From Chitinophaga sp. HK235 (GTDB lineage Bacteria > Bacteroidota > Bacteroidia > Chitinophagales > Chitinophagaceae): a stretch of 64,000 nt of DNA. The DNA is taken from the NCBI RefSeq assembly GCF_018255755.1, contig NZ_CP073766.1, positions 2,108,001-2,172,000 on the forward strand. Reading direction: 5' to 3'. The notes below the pieces were generated by a model. That model was not told the origin of the DNA and did no database searches. It was given only the letters and a program-made list of their open reading frames with translations. The position numbers and the translations under genes are program-made. This document shows positions 1-9,082 of the stretch, piece by piece; the stretch's first letter is position 1, and each line of letters starts with the position of its first letter.

Positions 1-1289
1 TTTTGACGTACCCCTACATACGCATACGGAAACTGAAACACGCCCAGTCCTGCTACATCACCGGGTTTGAGCCCGGCAGCATCCAACTCCACCGTTCCTT
101 CCGAATAAGGACCTTCCACCCGCTGCGTAAGCGTATTACGGGCTTCGGCGAGGTTAGCGGCCTTACCAGCTTTCAGGCGGAGATAACCAGGCCGCGCTGT
201 CAATGACCAGTTGGCATTATCAGGATTATGATTCCATTGCCATTGCAAACCCAGCCGGGGTGCATTAAATTCATCCGCTGAAGCCGGCACACGGATCGGG
301 GAAACCTTGCCTACTTTGGGTTTGGGGAAGGTATCCACTCCTTTACCATTAACTCCGATCATAGGCCATCCATCTACCCAGGAAACCGGCTCCAGATTAG
401 GTACACGTCCTATAGGGCCACGGTCCTGCATAATGATAAACCACCAATCTCCATTCTTCAACTGTACCATCCCTCCCTGGTGTAAACCATTACCCGGATA
501 ACTATGATCATCCTGTATCACCACCTTTGATTCATAAGGCCCGTAAATACTGTCGGCACGCAAACATACCTGTCGCCCACGGGTACCACCGGTAGATCCC
601 AGAATATAGTATTTACCATTTACTTTATACATGTGAGACCCTTCCAGATAAGGGAAAGAGCGGTTGTCATAAATTTTCCGCTGTGGTGTTTTTACCGATA
701 AGGCATCACTGTTCAGCTCTGTGATATAAATTGTTTGCTGACCATGTACCACATATACTTTCCCATCATCATCAAAAAACAATCCGGGGTCATAAAGATA
801 TTCAGGAAAGATAGTCCGGGTCCAAGGGCCTTCTATCTTCTTCGCCGTACACATAGAGAAATGCCCTTTCTCTCCATTCATCTCCGGTGTGCAGAAACCT
901 GCATAAAACAACCCATTATGATGACGGATCGTAGCGGCCCAGGATCCATTCAGATATTTGTTGCCACCCTTCAGATCATACCGGGGATCTTCGTTATAAC
1001 GCTCCAAAGCATATCCGGCCATGGTCCAGTTTACCAGATCACTGGAAACAGCAATAGGACAACCAGGTACATAATGCATGCTGGTAGAGATAAAATAGAA
1101 TTTATCATCTACACGAATAATATCGGGGTCTGGCCAATCTCCCCACATAAGCGGATTTTTGAAAGTGCCATTCCCATTGTCCGGCGTCCAGGACCGGGTG
1201 GGGACAGATGTTTGAGCAGATACGCTGGTACTCAGCAGCAGAAAGAGCCAGATAGCCGGCTTCGTCATAACGGTTCGGAAATATTTCAT
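1..1289 (-). CDS. GH43 family glycoside hydrolase (3' part beyond window)
   Basis: The reading frame is open from an ATG at 1289 down to base 3 and leaves the window without a stop, so the C-terminal end is missing. The protein starts with a signal peptide (MKYFRTVMTKPAIWLFLLL, then SVSAQ), so it is probably periplasmic or outer-membrane associated. Shortly after come the family 43 signatures WGDWPDPDIIRV (the first Asp of the five-bladed propeller active site) and SSDLVNWTMAGYAL. The last residues inside the window (DVAGLGVFQFPYAYVGV) fit the beta-sandwich C-terminal domain often fused to GH43 xylosidases and arabinofuranosidases. A role in cutting arabinose or xylose side chains from plant polysaccharide is inferred from the family; the substrate cannot be read here. 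An in-frame ATG at 1268 is a less likely start. Confidence 0.85.
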   Translation of the reverse strand, partial: MKYFRTVMTKPAIWLFLLLSTSVSAQTSVPTRSWTPDNGNGTFKNPLMWGDWPDPDIIRVDDKFYFISTSMHYVPGCPIAVSSDLVNWTMAGYALERYNEDPRYDLKGGNKYLNGSWAATIRHHNGLFYAGFCTPEMNGEKGHFSMCTAKKIEGPWTRTIFPEYLYDPGLFFDDDGKVYVVHGQQTIYITELNSDALSVKTPQRKIYDNRSFPYLEGSHMYKVNGKYYILGSTGGTRGRQVCLRADSIYGPYESKVVIQDDHSYPGNGLHQGGMVQLKNGDWWFIIMQDRGPIGRVPNLEPVSWVDGWPMIGVNGKGVDTFPKPKVGKVSPIRVPASADEFNAPRLGLQWQWNHNPDNANWSLTARPGYLRLKAGKAANLAEARNTLTQRVEGPYSEGTVELDAAGLKPGDVAGLGVFQFPYAYVGVRQ

Positions 1290-1311
1290 TGTTCACTTTA
1301 TATACGCAGAC

Positions 1312-2196
1312 TTATAAAAATAATGATTTGATCAGTTCTACCTTTTTGGTAGTTGTTTTAGTCTTATCATAAGCCAGATAGAGGACGTTGGTAGTTGGCA
1401 TGGCACCTTTCCATATTTCCGCTATCCGGCCTTCTTTTTCGAGTTCTTTAACCAGATAATCGGCAGCAATCGTAAGGCCACCGTTCCGGCTAATGGCCAG
1501 CAAAATAGTATTCATATCCGGAATAACGAAACGCGGTTGGATGGGCGGTCTTTTTTTAAAGTTAGTGAGCCAGAAACGGCGTATAATGGCCAGATCGGTA
1601 CTATAGGCATACCAATCCTGCTGCAACAACCATTCTTCTGCTTTTAGCAGGTCTTTCTTTTTTATCAGTGCACGGAATGGCTTTGTGTCTAACGACGGAT
1701 GACCGGCTATCACAAAGGATTCTGTCAGGATCGGTTCAAAAAAAATATCCTTTTTATCTGTCCGCTGGGTGGCTACCACAAAATCAAGGTCCCCGTTACT
1801 CAGTTTAATAAGCAGGTCCTGGGTTAGTCCGAACGAGGTTACGATATCCGCAGGGAATGCTGCCAGCTTTGACAGGGCTACTGTATGAAACACTTCTTTT
1901 ACCGTACCAAAGCGGATGATTGGAAATGGCTGTCCTTTGCTTATTGCAGAAAAAGAAACTTCCAGATGTTCCAGTTTTTCCAGCGGTCCCACCAGCTGCG
2001 TATAGAATAGCTTGCCATCATCTGTAGGGACCAGCTTAGGCTTCCGCTCAAAAAGCTGTTTCCCCATATACGCCTCCAGTGCAGATAAATGCTGACTGAC
2101 ATTCGGCTGTGATATAAAGAGCGCTTTGGATGCCGCTGTCAGTGATCCCGTTTGATACACCGCTTTAAATGTTCTATACCATTCCAGATTTACCAT
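1312..2196 (-). CDS. LysR family transcriptional regulator
   Basis: 294 residues, normal length for LysR regulators. The N-terminus carries the family winged helix-turn-helix (around residues 5-65: LEWYRTFKAVYQTGSLTAAS, then ALFISQPNVSQHLSALEAYM), followed by an effector-binding region. It is transcribed away from the alpha/beta hydrolase and MFS genes starting at 2286, the classic LysR arrangement in which the regulator controls a divergent operon from the shared intergenic region. Its target is therefore inferred to be the hydrolase/exporter pair. The stop lies only 23 bp from the GH43 start, but the two genes are unrelated in function, so readthrough into GH43 is possible but not demonstrated. 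Confidence 0.9.
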   Translation of the reverse strand: MVNLEWYRTFKAVYQTGSLTAASKALFISQPNVSQHLSALEAYMGKQLFERKPKLVPTDDGKLFYTQLVGPLEKLEHLEVSFSAISKGQPFPIIRFGTVKEVFHTVALSKLAAFPADIVTSFGLTQDLLIKLSNGDLDFVVATQRTDKKDIFFEPILTESFVIAGHPSLDTKPFRALIKKKDLLKAEEWLLQQDWYAYSTDLAIIRRFWLTNFKKRPPIQPRFVIPDMNTILLAISRNGGLTIAADYLVKELEKEGRIAEIWKGAMPTTNVLYLAYDKTKTTTKKVELIKSLFL

Positions 2197-2228
2197 GCTA
2201 TAAATGTATAAATAATTTTATGAGGATG

Positions 2229-2247
2229 ATAAATCATACTATTTTAT
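2229..2247. promoter_or_regulatory. candidate LysR-type operator
   Basis: Between the divergent LysR and hydrolase genes there is an imperfect dyad, ATAAA - 9 bases - TTTAT, which contains a T-N11-A core as LysR regulators prefer. The region is very AT-rich, so chance occurrence is a real possibility. Confidence 0.3.
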
Positions 2248-2285
2248 TTTATGGCTTCTTCCGTCGCATTTTTGCATAAAAAACG

Positions 2286-3230
2286 ATGAACGATCAACTG
2301 ATATTATCGCCCGAAGTCATTTCTGCATTGGAATATATTCAATCCATCCACATGCCGGAAATGGAAGATGCAGTGCTCGCAGGCAGGGAGTTTTACGAAG
2401 GTTTTATTCCCATGGCCGGAGAGCTGGAAGCGCTGTTTAATATTGAAAACGTTTACATACCATCGGCTACCGGCGATATACCTATCCGTATTTACCGGCC
2501 GTCTGATCAGCCGCAACTGCCGGCAGTACTGTATTTTCATGGTGGATGGTTTAATGCAGGAAATCTTGAAACACATGACCGGCCTGTACGTACTTTAGCC
2601 CGGTTATCAAACGCCGTGTTTATTGCAGTCGATTACCGGCTGGCTCCTGAATTTCCGTTTCCACATGGATTAAATGATTGTTGCGAGACCTTAAAATGGG
2701 TCATTGAAAATGCTGCCGCCCTTGGTATAGATCCTGCCCGGATCGCTTTGGCCGGAGACAGCGCAGGTGGTGCACTTGCGGCCACCGTAAGCAGACGGGC
2801 CGTAAAAACAATGGGAATAAATATCCCTTGTCAGGTATTGATCTATCCTGTTACAGACTCATCTCTGAGCAGCCCATCATGGGAATTGTTTTCAGACGGA
2901 CCTAATCTCACACTGGATGGCGCCAAAATAGCCTGGGACCTGTATACCCCCTCCCCTTCTCACCGGAATAATCCGGATGCAGCCCCGCTGCTGGCCAGCG
3001 ATCTTACAGGACTTCCGCCAACACTCATTATTACTGCCGAATATGATCCTTTAAGAGATGAAGCTGTACAATATGCACAAAAACTGCTATCTGCCGGAGT
3101 AACCGTAAGATTGACTGAATATACCGGAATGATCCATGGCTTCTTTCAGATGGGAGGTATCATTAGCAGTGGAAAACAGGCTATTGAAGAAGCAGCGGAT
3201 TTTCTGAGCAATCATTTTTCAGTAAAATAA
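2286..3230 (+). CDS. alpha/beta hydrolase, hormone-sensitive-lipase type esterase
   Basis: 314 residues with all the marks of the HSL/family IV esterases: the oxyanion motif HGG at residues 85-87 (YFHGGWFNAG), the nucleophile elbow GDSAGG with Ser159, the acid Asp254 (AEYDPLRDEA) and His284 (MIHGFF). It should hydrolyse small carboxyl esters in the cytoplasm; no signal peptide is present. The next gene, an MFS exporter, begins 9 bp after its stop, so the two are likely one operon, perhaps handling the same small ester compound. The divergent LysR gene is the likely regulator. Confidence 0.9.
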   Translation: MNDQLILSPEVISALEYIQSIHMPEMEDAVLAGREFYEGFIPMAGELEALFNIENVYIPSATGDIPIRIYRPSDQPQLPAVLYFHGGWFNAGNLETHDRPVRTLARLSNAVFIAVDYRLAPEFPFPHGLNDCCETLKWVIENAAALGIDPARIALAGDSAGGALAATVSRRAVKTMGINIPCQVLIYPVTDSSLSSPSWELFSDGPNLTLDGAKIAWDLYTPSPSHRNNPDAAPLLASDLTGLPPTLIITAEYDPLRDEAVQYAQKLLSAGVTVRLTEYTGMIHGFFQMGGIISSGKQAIEEAADFLSNHFSVK

Positions 3231-3239
3231 TATTGGGTG

Positions 3240-4409
3240 ATGAAGAGAAAGATCGCATATATAGGTTGTTTGGGAATGCTGGGTGTTATTACAACAGAAT
3301 TTGGTGTAATCGGTATCCTGCCGCAGTTGGCACAGTATTATGCCATCAGTATAGATAAAGCTGGATTGCTGCTGAGTGCCTTTGCCATGGTGATTGCGCT
3401 TGCAGGGCCATTTATGACACTGTTTATGTCCGGATTCAACCGCAAAAAGATAATGGCGCTCAGCCTCAGCCTCTTCCTGGTTTCAGGAATCATCTCCCTG
3501 TTATCGCCACCATTCTGGCTGTTGTTGGTTGCCAGAATGCTCCCTGCTTTTCTCCAGCCGGTTTACATTTCTACAGCTATCGCTGCTGCAACTGGTGCTG
3601 CTGGGAAAAAAGATGAGCATAAAATGATGGCCATTGTATTGGGAGGAATCGGTATTGCCACCGTGACTACCGTACCCTTTGCCACTTATATGGCAGACCT
3701 GTTCAGGAATTGGCAGGCATCGTTTGCGGTACAGAGTATGGTTAGTCTGACAGCCCTGACCTGTATACTGACTATGCTGCCTTCCATGCCTGTGGCGGAA
3801 AGGAAGCCGCTGGGAAATCAATTGCTGATTCTTCAAAAGCCGGCGTTCATCATCAGTGCAGTGATGGTATTCCTGATGAATGCGGCCATGTTCACCACCT
3901 ATTCCTATTTTGCAGATTACCTTGGTAAAGTAAACGGTATGAGTGCCGGCATCATCAGCGGCATGTTGTTATTGTTTGGTGTGATGGGTGTATTGGGCAA
4001 TTTTACCGCAGGTAAAACAATGGGGAAAAGCCTTACCGGAACAACGGTTGTCTTTTTGGGAGGACTAACGCTGACGGCTGTAGGTATCTATCATTCCGGT
4101 CCTTTATCTTTAAGCACGGTATTGCTGATAGCGCTGTGGGGCTTCCTGCATACACCTTGTTTTCTCACCGGACAAGCCTATATGATTGCTTTTGCCCGGG
4201 AGGCGCCGGAGTTTGCCAATAGCCTTTCTATTTCATTTGGCAACCTGGGTATATCATCGGGAACATTGGTGGGAGGATGGGTCATCAGCCGATATGGTGT
4301 GAGCTGTACTCCCTGGGCTATGTGTATGTTTGGTGTGGCCGCTTTGGTCCTGGTGTTGCTTCAAACCATTTATGAAAAAAGCAGAAAACCAGTAGTATGT
4401 CCGGACTGA
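3240..4409 (+). CDS. MFS transporter, DHA1-type drug/metabolite efflux
   Basis: About 389 residues with roughly twelve hydrophobic segments. The N-terminal part (EFGVIGILPQLAQYYAISI, then DKAGLLLSAFAMVIALAGP) is typical of the AraJ/PbuE-like DHA1 family of proton-driven exporters, which work in the inner membrane. A GTG at 3237 immediately precedes the ATG at 3240; I chose the ATG. It lies 9 bp after the esterase gene and is probably co-transcribed with it. Substrate is unknown. Confidence 0.85.
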   Translation: MKRKIAYIGCLGMLGVITTEFGVIGILPQLAQYYAISIDKAGLLLSAFAMVIALAGPFMTLFMSGFNRKKIMALSLSLFLVSGIISLLSPPFWLLLVARMLPAFLQPVYISTAIAAATGAAGKKDEHKMMAIVLGGIGIATVTTVPFATYMADLFRNWQASFAVQSMVSLTALTCILTMLPSMPVAERKPLGNQLLILQKPAFIISAVMVFLMNAAMFTTYSYFADYLGKVNGMSAGIISGMLLLFGVMGVLGNFTAGKTMGKSLTGTTVVFLGGLTLTAVGIYHSGPLSLSTVLLIALWGFLHTPCFLTGQAYMIAFAREAPEFANSLSISFGNLGISSGTLVGGWVISRYGVSCTPWAMCMFGVAALVLVLLQTIYEKSRKPVVCPD

Positions 4410-4436
4410 CATCTTCTGCCTTAATAGTTGAAACGT

Positions 4437-4460
4437 CGCATGAATCACTGCATTCATGCG
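4437..4460. terminator. hairpin between convergent genes
   Basis: A perfect 9-bp stem (CGCATGAAT / ATTCATGCG) with a 6-base loop lies between the end of the MFS gene and the end of the small minus-strand gene. No clear T-run follows on either strand, so termination is inferred from position. Confidence 0.5.
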
Positions 4461-4463
4461 GCG

Positions 4464-4595
4464 TTATCGGTTGCGTTGATGCCAGGTCACAGGGGTTTCT
4501 CTCGGAGTGGCTGTAAAAGCCATGATGATCAGCAGACAGGCAACGACTAACAGTCCCGCCTGTACGTAGTTGTATTTAAAGATTGCCTTTGCCAT
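4464..4595 (-). CDS. small single-pass membrane protein (43 aa)
   Basis: A short frame from ATG at 4595 to TAA at 4464 encodes 43 residues: a basic start (MAKAIFKYNY), one hydrophobic segment at about residues 10-28 (VQAGLLVVACLLIIMAF) and a polar tail ending in WHQRNR. It is framed by two hairpins (4437-4460 downstream and 4648-4677 upstream), which supports a separate transcription unit. I do not recognise a family. Such small one-helix proteins often modulate membrane complexes, but nothing here shows a partner. Confidence 0.5.
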   Translation of the reverse strand: MAKAIFKYNYVQAGLLVVACLLIIMAFTATPRETPVTWHQRNR

Positions 4596-4647
4596 ATTAC
4601 TTTATTATTCCCGGCGCTGACAGGCTGTTCTCTGCACTACACAAAAC

Positions 4648-4677
4648 GACAAAGGGCATACTCAGATGCCCTTTGTC
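4648..4677. terminator. strong hairpin upstream of the 43-aa gene
   Basis: A perfect 12-bp stem (GACAAAGGGCAT / ATGCCCTTTGTC) with a 6-base loop. On the minus strand it is followed by GTTTTGTG, a weak T-run, 53 bp before the small gene. It may terminate a transcript coming from the right, or act as a leader element. Confidence 0.5.
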
Positions 4678-5300
4678 ATATTAACCAGTAAGCGCTAATA
4701 CAATGGATAAATAATTACTCTTTTATTCCATAGGTAGATGACTGCATCCTCCATATGGAATTATGTAATAACCTTTTAATGGCGGAAGGAGTTACGGCAA
4801 CCTTATCCATTTTACCAGCGCATTATGTTTGCTTGCCCTTTGCGGGGGCACATCCACATTTATCACCCCGATTACTTTATAATATCAGGTGATTTCCTTG
4901 CGGAAGTGTTTCCAATGTATTGTACACAAGGGTAAGCGCACTCCCGTCAAATGACATTTAATAATTAGCTACACTACTAGGTATAGGTATAGGAATAGGT
5001 ATAGTCTAGCTTCAGCACTTAATTCTCCTGATATGTAATAAACGGCTTTCACCTGCAGGTTTATGAGTCGTTTTATTCATTGTCAAGTAGTTAAATGCTT
5101 ATGGGCAGCAAGATATATGTAGTTTTTGAATGAAAAAACCTCCATTTTACATCTGCGTCAAAAACTAGATAAACTGCATTCAAAATGGCAATTTTCGACA
5201 TATGTCCATTCATTTATATGTTTATTCGTATATTTATCCGGCAATACTGGTATCCCGCTTGCATAAAAGTAGCACGACGGTCCGTATTATTAACTAATCT
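4678..5300. other. intergenic region without a recognisable gene
   Basis: I see no convincing frame on either strand in these 620 bases. They hold a hexamer repeat (4978-5004) and the leader of the sensor kinase gene at 5301. No clear TAnnTTTG box was found just upstream of 5301. Confidence 0.5.
4978..5004. repeat. short tandem repeat, hexamer TAGGTA
   Basis: Four and a half copies of TAGGTA in tandem; the third copy is TAGGAA. It lies in noncoding sequence about 300 bp before the sensor kinase gene and could vary in copy number by slippage. Confidence 0.8.
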
Positions 5301-8300
5301 ATGCTCCTATATCGCCATTTAAATACTTGTTTGCTGACTATACGACTAACGCTGATCTTACTATTTCTTACTGCGGCCAGAGCGCATTGTCAGGACCCAT
5401 CCTATACGCAGTATACTGTTAAGGACGGCTTGCCGGGCCCCATTGTATACCAGGCTCTCCAGGATAAAAACGGCTTTATATGGTTTGCCACCAACCAGGG
5501 AGTGAGCCGGTTTGATGGGAAATCATTTAAAAATTTCAGCAAAGCTGATGGCCTGCCTGACAATGAAATACTGAAGCTATATATAGACAAACATAATAAT
5601 ATGTGGTTTATCTCCGGAGCTGGTATCCCTTCTTTATACCGTCAGGGGAAGATACAGAGCATGAATAATTGCAAAGGTGTTTTTTCCATTACAGAAGACT
5701 TTATGGGGGATTCCATTTACCTCCATAGCAATTTTTCTGAAGGGACGAAACTGGTTCAAGGTTATTATGTATCGTCTAATCAAACGGAACAATGGAAATT
5801 TACCCATCATATTTTTCCCGGTGATGATTTTCTTCGGTTTACATTGCTAAAAGCATCTACTGAAAAAAAAATCAATTTTTATTTCTCACTGGCAGATAAC
5901 TCTACCTATAAGCTATTGATAAAAAGTAAAAACAAAATCCGTAGTTATACCTTTCCCTATCGCCATCTCGATGGCTATTTCCCCTTTAACATCAAATTTC
6001 TGCATACGTATAATACCAGGAAGGGCTCATTCCTGTTCTTCACAGAGTCTTTATACGAAGCAGACAGCTCCGGACTCAAAGAAATATGTCCGATTCAATC
6101 CCTTCAATTAAATTACCGCAACACCAATTCCATCTTCTGCGAAAATGACAGCATTTTATGGTGCTGTTCGAGGGACAAAGGGCTGATCCGGGTAAAAAAC
6201 TATGCCTCCTCCCACCGGGTGGTCCAGACCTTTTTCCCAAAAACGTACTGCACATCGATTATAAAAGACCATGAGGGCGGATACTGGCTGACTACCCATA
6301 ACGATGGGGTGTATTACCTTCCCAATCTGAATGCATATTATTTATCGGGGCTAAACGATCTGGCCGCCAAAGACGTAAAAACCATTAAAGCGATTGATAA
6401 AGACCGTATGGTGGCAGGTTTCGCCAACGGAAACATCCTGGAAGTACATCTTCCTGATATCAAAAGCAAGGCATATACCCAATGGAACAGTACCAATATC
6501 AATAACAGGATAATGGACATCAAGCCCTATGGCCGGCATCAGCTGATGATAGCCAGTGATTACGGGCTTCATACTGTTAATTCTGACAATACCAGCAAAA
6601 CGCTTTTCCATGGTATCAGTATTAAAGGGGTACATCTGATATCCGATACCGCCATCGCATTCGCCACCAGTGCCGGCGTTCTTATTCTGACCCCGCACAC
6701 GAAGGAGCCCAGAGCGGTACTACGCCATAAAGCCACCTGCATCAGTGGTTTGGGCAAAAACTTTTACTGGGGCTCCATGAATGGCGTATACGCCTTTCTC
6801 AACGACTCCATTCACTACCTGGGCAAACAATACCCGCAGCTAAGCGGTAGTATCAACCGAATAAACATCGCACCGGATTCGGCCATCTGGATATCAACAC
6901 CAGAGGGCCTCCACATACTAAAAAACGGCCAGCTCAGCACTATCGGAAAAGAACAGGGATTACTGAGTGACATCTGCAAGGATGTACTCTTTGATGGCAA
7001 TATAGCCTGGGTATCCACCGACCGGGGTATCTCCCGTATCATCTATCGCTGGAATAACAATACCCCCGTTTATTCCATTTCCGGGATCACAGAAAACGAC
7101 GGACTTATTTCGTCTGATGTCAATCAGACCGCTGTCAGCGATAATTACATCTGGGCCGCCACCGCCAGGGGAATTTGTTTTATGTCTAAAAACGATACTC
7201 CCCGTGCCATGCTTAACCCGCTTATCAATATCAATACAGTCATCAGAGGCAACGATGAAATCGTTCCCGGCGATACGGTGGCGATAGACTATAGAAAAAA
7301 TAAACTTCGCATCGAATTATCCGGTATTTCCTTCCGGAGCGGCAAACAAACCACCTATCAGTACAGGTTTAAAAACCTGGACAGCAACTGGACCAGTACC
7401 GCTATCGATGTATTGGAATTTTCCACGTTACCTTTCGGCATTCATACCTTTGAAGTCAGGGCTGTAGACCGCTGGGGCAATAAAAGCATTCCCGTAAAAA
7501 GAATCACCATCTCTGTTATTCCTCCCTTCTGGAAAACATCCTGGTTTATATTTTTTACTTATCTTTTTACCGGTGCACTGATCGGATATTCCGTTTATAT
7601 TTACTTCAGGATACAACAACGCAAAAAAGACAAAATCTATCAGGCTAAAAGAGGAATGGCAGAACTGGAGATGAAAGTGCTGAGAGGACAAATGAATCCA
7701 CATTTCATTTTTAACTGCTTAGGTTCCATACAGCATCACATACTACGGGCAGATATTACAAATGCCAACCTATATCTGTACAAATTTTCGAAGCTGATAC
7801 GGAATATCCTGCAATATAGCATTGCCGCCACCATTACACTGGAAGAAGAAGTAGAAGTACTGGAGCTCTACCTGGAACTGGAAAAAGTACGCCTGGGAGA
7901 GCGCATGAACTATGTAGTAACCGTCAGCCCTGACATCGATCCTACCTTTATCAATATCCCCTCCATGATTATTCAACCCTATGTAGAGAATGCCATTAAA
8001 CATGGCATCACTCCGCTGGTGGACAGAACGGGGACTATCAGGATCAGCTTCAACCGGGAAAACAATTACCTGGTATGTATTATTGATGATGATGGTATCG
8101 GTATACGGGCATCCTTAGCCGCGCAAAAAACCAATTTCTCCGGATATATATCCATGGGCACCGGCATCACCCAAAGCCGGATCGATGTCATCAATGCCAT
8201 CCAAAAGAATAAAATATTGTTGGAAATAATAGATAAAGAAGCCTCCAATCTATCCGGTAAGGGCACCATTGTACGCGTATCTTTTCCCATATTAAATGAC

Positions 8301-8303
8301 TAG
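5301..8303 (+). CDS. two-component propeller sensor with LytS-type histidine kinase
   Basis: 1000 residues. A signal peptide is followed by a long periplasmic region built of propeller repeats (for example DGLPGPIVYQALQDKNGFIW and DGLPDNEILKLYIDKHNNMW), then a Y_Y_Y domain around residues 680-745 (TYQYRFKNLDSNW), one membrane helix at about 747-770, and a cytoplasmic His_kinase domain with the phospho-acceptor His801 in MNPHFIFN. The HATPase domain follows, with the N box (YVENAIKHG, about 894-902) and DDDGIGI. It should sense a periplasmic ligand, often a glycan fragment in this family, and phosphorylate the LytTR regulator encoded 2 bp downstream. Unlike hybrid systems, kinase and regulator are separate proteins here. 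Confidence 0.92.
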   Translation: MLLYRHLNTCLLTIRLTLILLFLTAARAHCQDPSYTQYTVKDGLPGPIVYQALQDKNGFIWFATNQGVSRFDGKSFKNFSKADGLPDNEILKLYIDKHNNMWFISGAGIPSLYRQGKIQSMNNCKGVFSITEDFMGDSIYLHSNFSEGTKLVQGYYVSSNQTEQWKFTHHIFPGDDFLRFTLLKASTEKKINFYFSLADNSTYKLLIKSKNKIRSYTFPYRHLDGYFPFNIKFLHTYNTRKGSFLFFTESLYEADSSGLKEICPIQSLQLNYRNTNSIFCENDSILWCCSRDKGLIRVKNYASSHRVVQTFFPKTYCTSIIKDHEGGYWLTTHNDGVYYLPNLNAYYLSGLNDLAAKDVKTIKAIDKDRMVAGFANGNILEVHLPDIKSKAYTQWNSTNINNRIMDIKPYGRHQLMIASDYGLHTVNSDNTSKTLFHGISIKGVHLISDTAIAFATSAGVLILTPHTKEPRAVLRHKATCISGLGKNFYWGSMNGVYAFLNDSIHYLGKQYPQLSGSINRINIAPDSAIWISTPEGLHILKNGQLSTIGKEQGLLSDICKDVLFDGNIAWVSTDRGISRIIYRWNNNTPVYSISGITENDGLISSDVNQTAVSDNYIWAATARGICFMSKNDTPRAMLNPLININTVIRGNDEIVPGDTVAIDYRKNKLRIELSGISFRSGKQTTYQYRFKNLDSNWTSTAIDVLEFSTLPFGIHTFEVRAVDRWGNKSIPVKRITISVIPPFWKTSWFIFFTYLFTGALIGYSVYIYFRIQQRKKDKIYQAKRGMAELEMKVLRGQMNPHFIFNCLGSIQHHILRADITNANLYLYKFSKLIRNILQYSIAATITLEEEVEVLELYLELEKVRLGERMNYVVTVSPDIDPTFINIPSMIIQPYVENAIKHGITPLVDRTGTIRISFNRENNYLVCIIDDDGIGIRASLAAQKTNFSGYISMGTGITQSRIDVINAIQKNKILLEIIDKEASNLSGKGTIVRVSFPILND

Positions 8304-8305
8304 CT

Positions 8306-9049
8306 ATGACTATTACCACTGTTATTATTGAAGATGATGAAAAAAACATGCATGTAATCTGCGACCTGATCCGGCAATTTGCGCCGGACCTGGAGGTAGT
8401 TGGTACCGCCAGCCATATCGCAGAAAGCATAGAGCTGATTGAGAACAAAGCACCGCAGCTGGTATTCATGGATATCCAGATAGCTGACGGGACCGGATTT
8501 GATGTACTACGTAAATTATCTGCGAGGAACTTTGAACTGGTCTTTATAACAGCATACGATAACTATGCCCTCAAAGCATTCAAATTTGCAGCGATAGACT
8601 ATTTGCTGAAACCCGTTGGCCTCAATGAATTCAGGGAGGCAGTTGACCGGGCACGCACACGGATAAACGAAAAAACCAGACATCAGCATGTGGACACCCT
8701 ATTACACAACCTGGCCCAGCAAAGCAGCCAGGACAGGAAAATAAGCGTGGCTACCGTCAACGGGTTTGAATTCCTCGACCTCAAGGATATCATCTGGTGT
8801 CATTCAGAAGGCAGTTATACTACTTTTCACCTGGCCAACAATATGAAAGTCACCTCCTCCCGTGGCCTCGGATTTTATGAAAATCTCCTCGGTGCAAATA
8901 ACTTTTGCCGCATCCATCAATCTACCATCATCAACTTACGTTTCATCAAAAGTTATATCAAAGGGAAAAACGGCTATGTGACGATGACTAACGGTGTCAA
9001 GCTGGAGATTTCACAACGGCGGAAAAATGATTTCCTGAATACATTGTAA
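8306..9049 (+). CDS. LytTR family response regulator
   Basis: 247 residues: a receiver domain (acidic pocket ED at 9-10, phospho-acceptor Asp56 in QLVFMDIQI, conserved Thr in FITAYD, Lys in YLLKPV) followed by a LytTR DNA-binding domain at about 145-245 (DIIWCHSEGSYTTFHL, CRIHQSTIINLRFIKSY). It starts 2 bp after the kinase gene, so the pair is translationally linked. Target genes are not visible; the serine hydrolase 33 bp downstream is a candidate because it follows without an obvious terminator. Confidence 0.92.
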   Translation: MTITTVIIEDDEKNMHVICDLIRQFAPDLEVVGTASHIAESIELIENKAPQLVFMDIQIADGTGFDVLRKLSARNFELVFITAYDNYALKAFKFAAIDYLLKPVGLNEFREAVDRARTRINEKTRHQHVDTLLHNLAQQSSQDRKISVATVNGFEFLDLKDIIWCHSEGSYTTFHLANNMKVTSSRGLGFYENLLGANNFCRIHQSTIINLRFIKSYIKGKNGYVTMTNGVKLEISQRRKNDFLNTL

Positions 9050-9082
9050 TGATATCCCATATAGATATATAAATTTCTATTT

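Noticed and set aside
5402..8290. Several antisense frames of 60-115 codons inside the sensor kinase gene
   Set aside because: They lack domain features and mirror the codon pattern of the clearly real sense gene.
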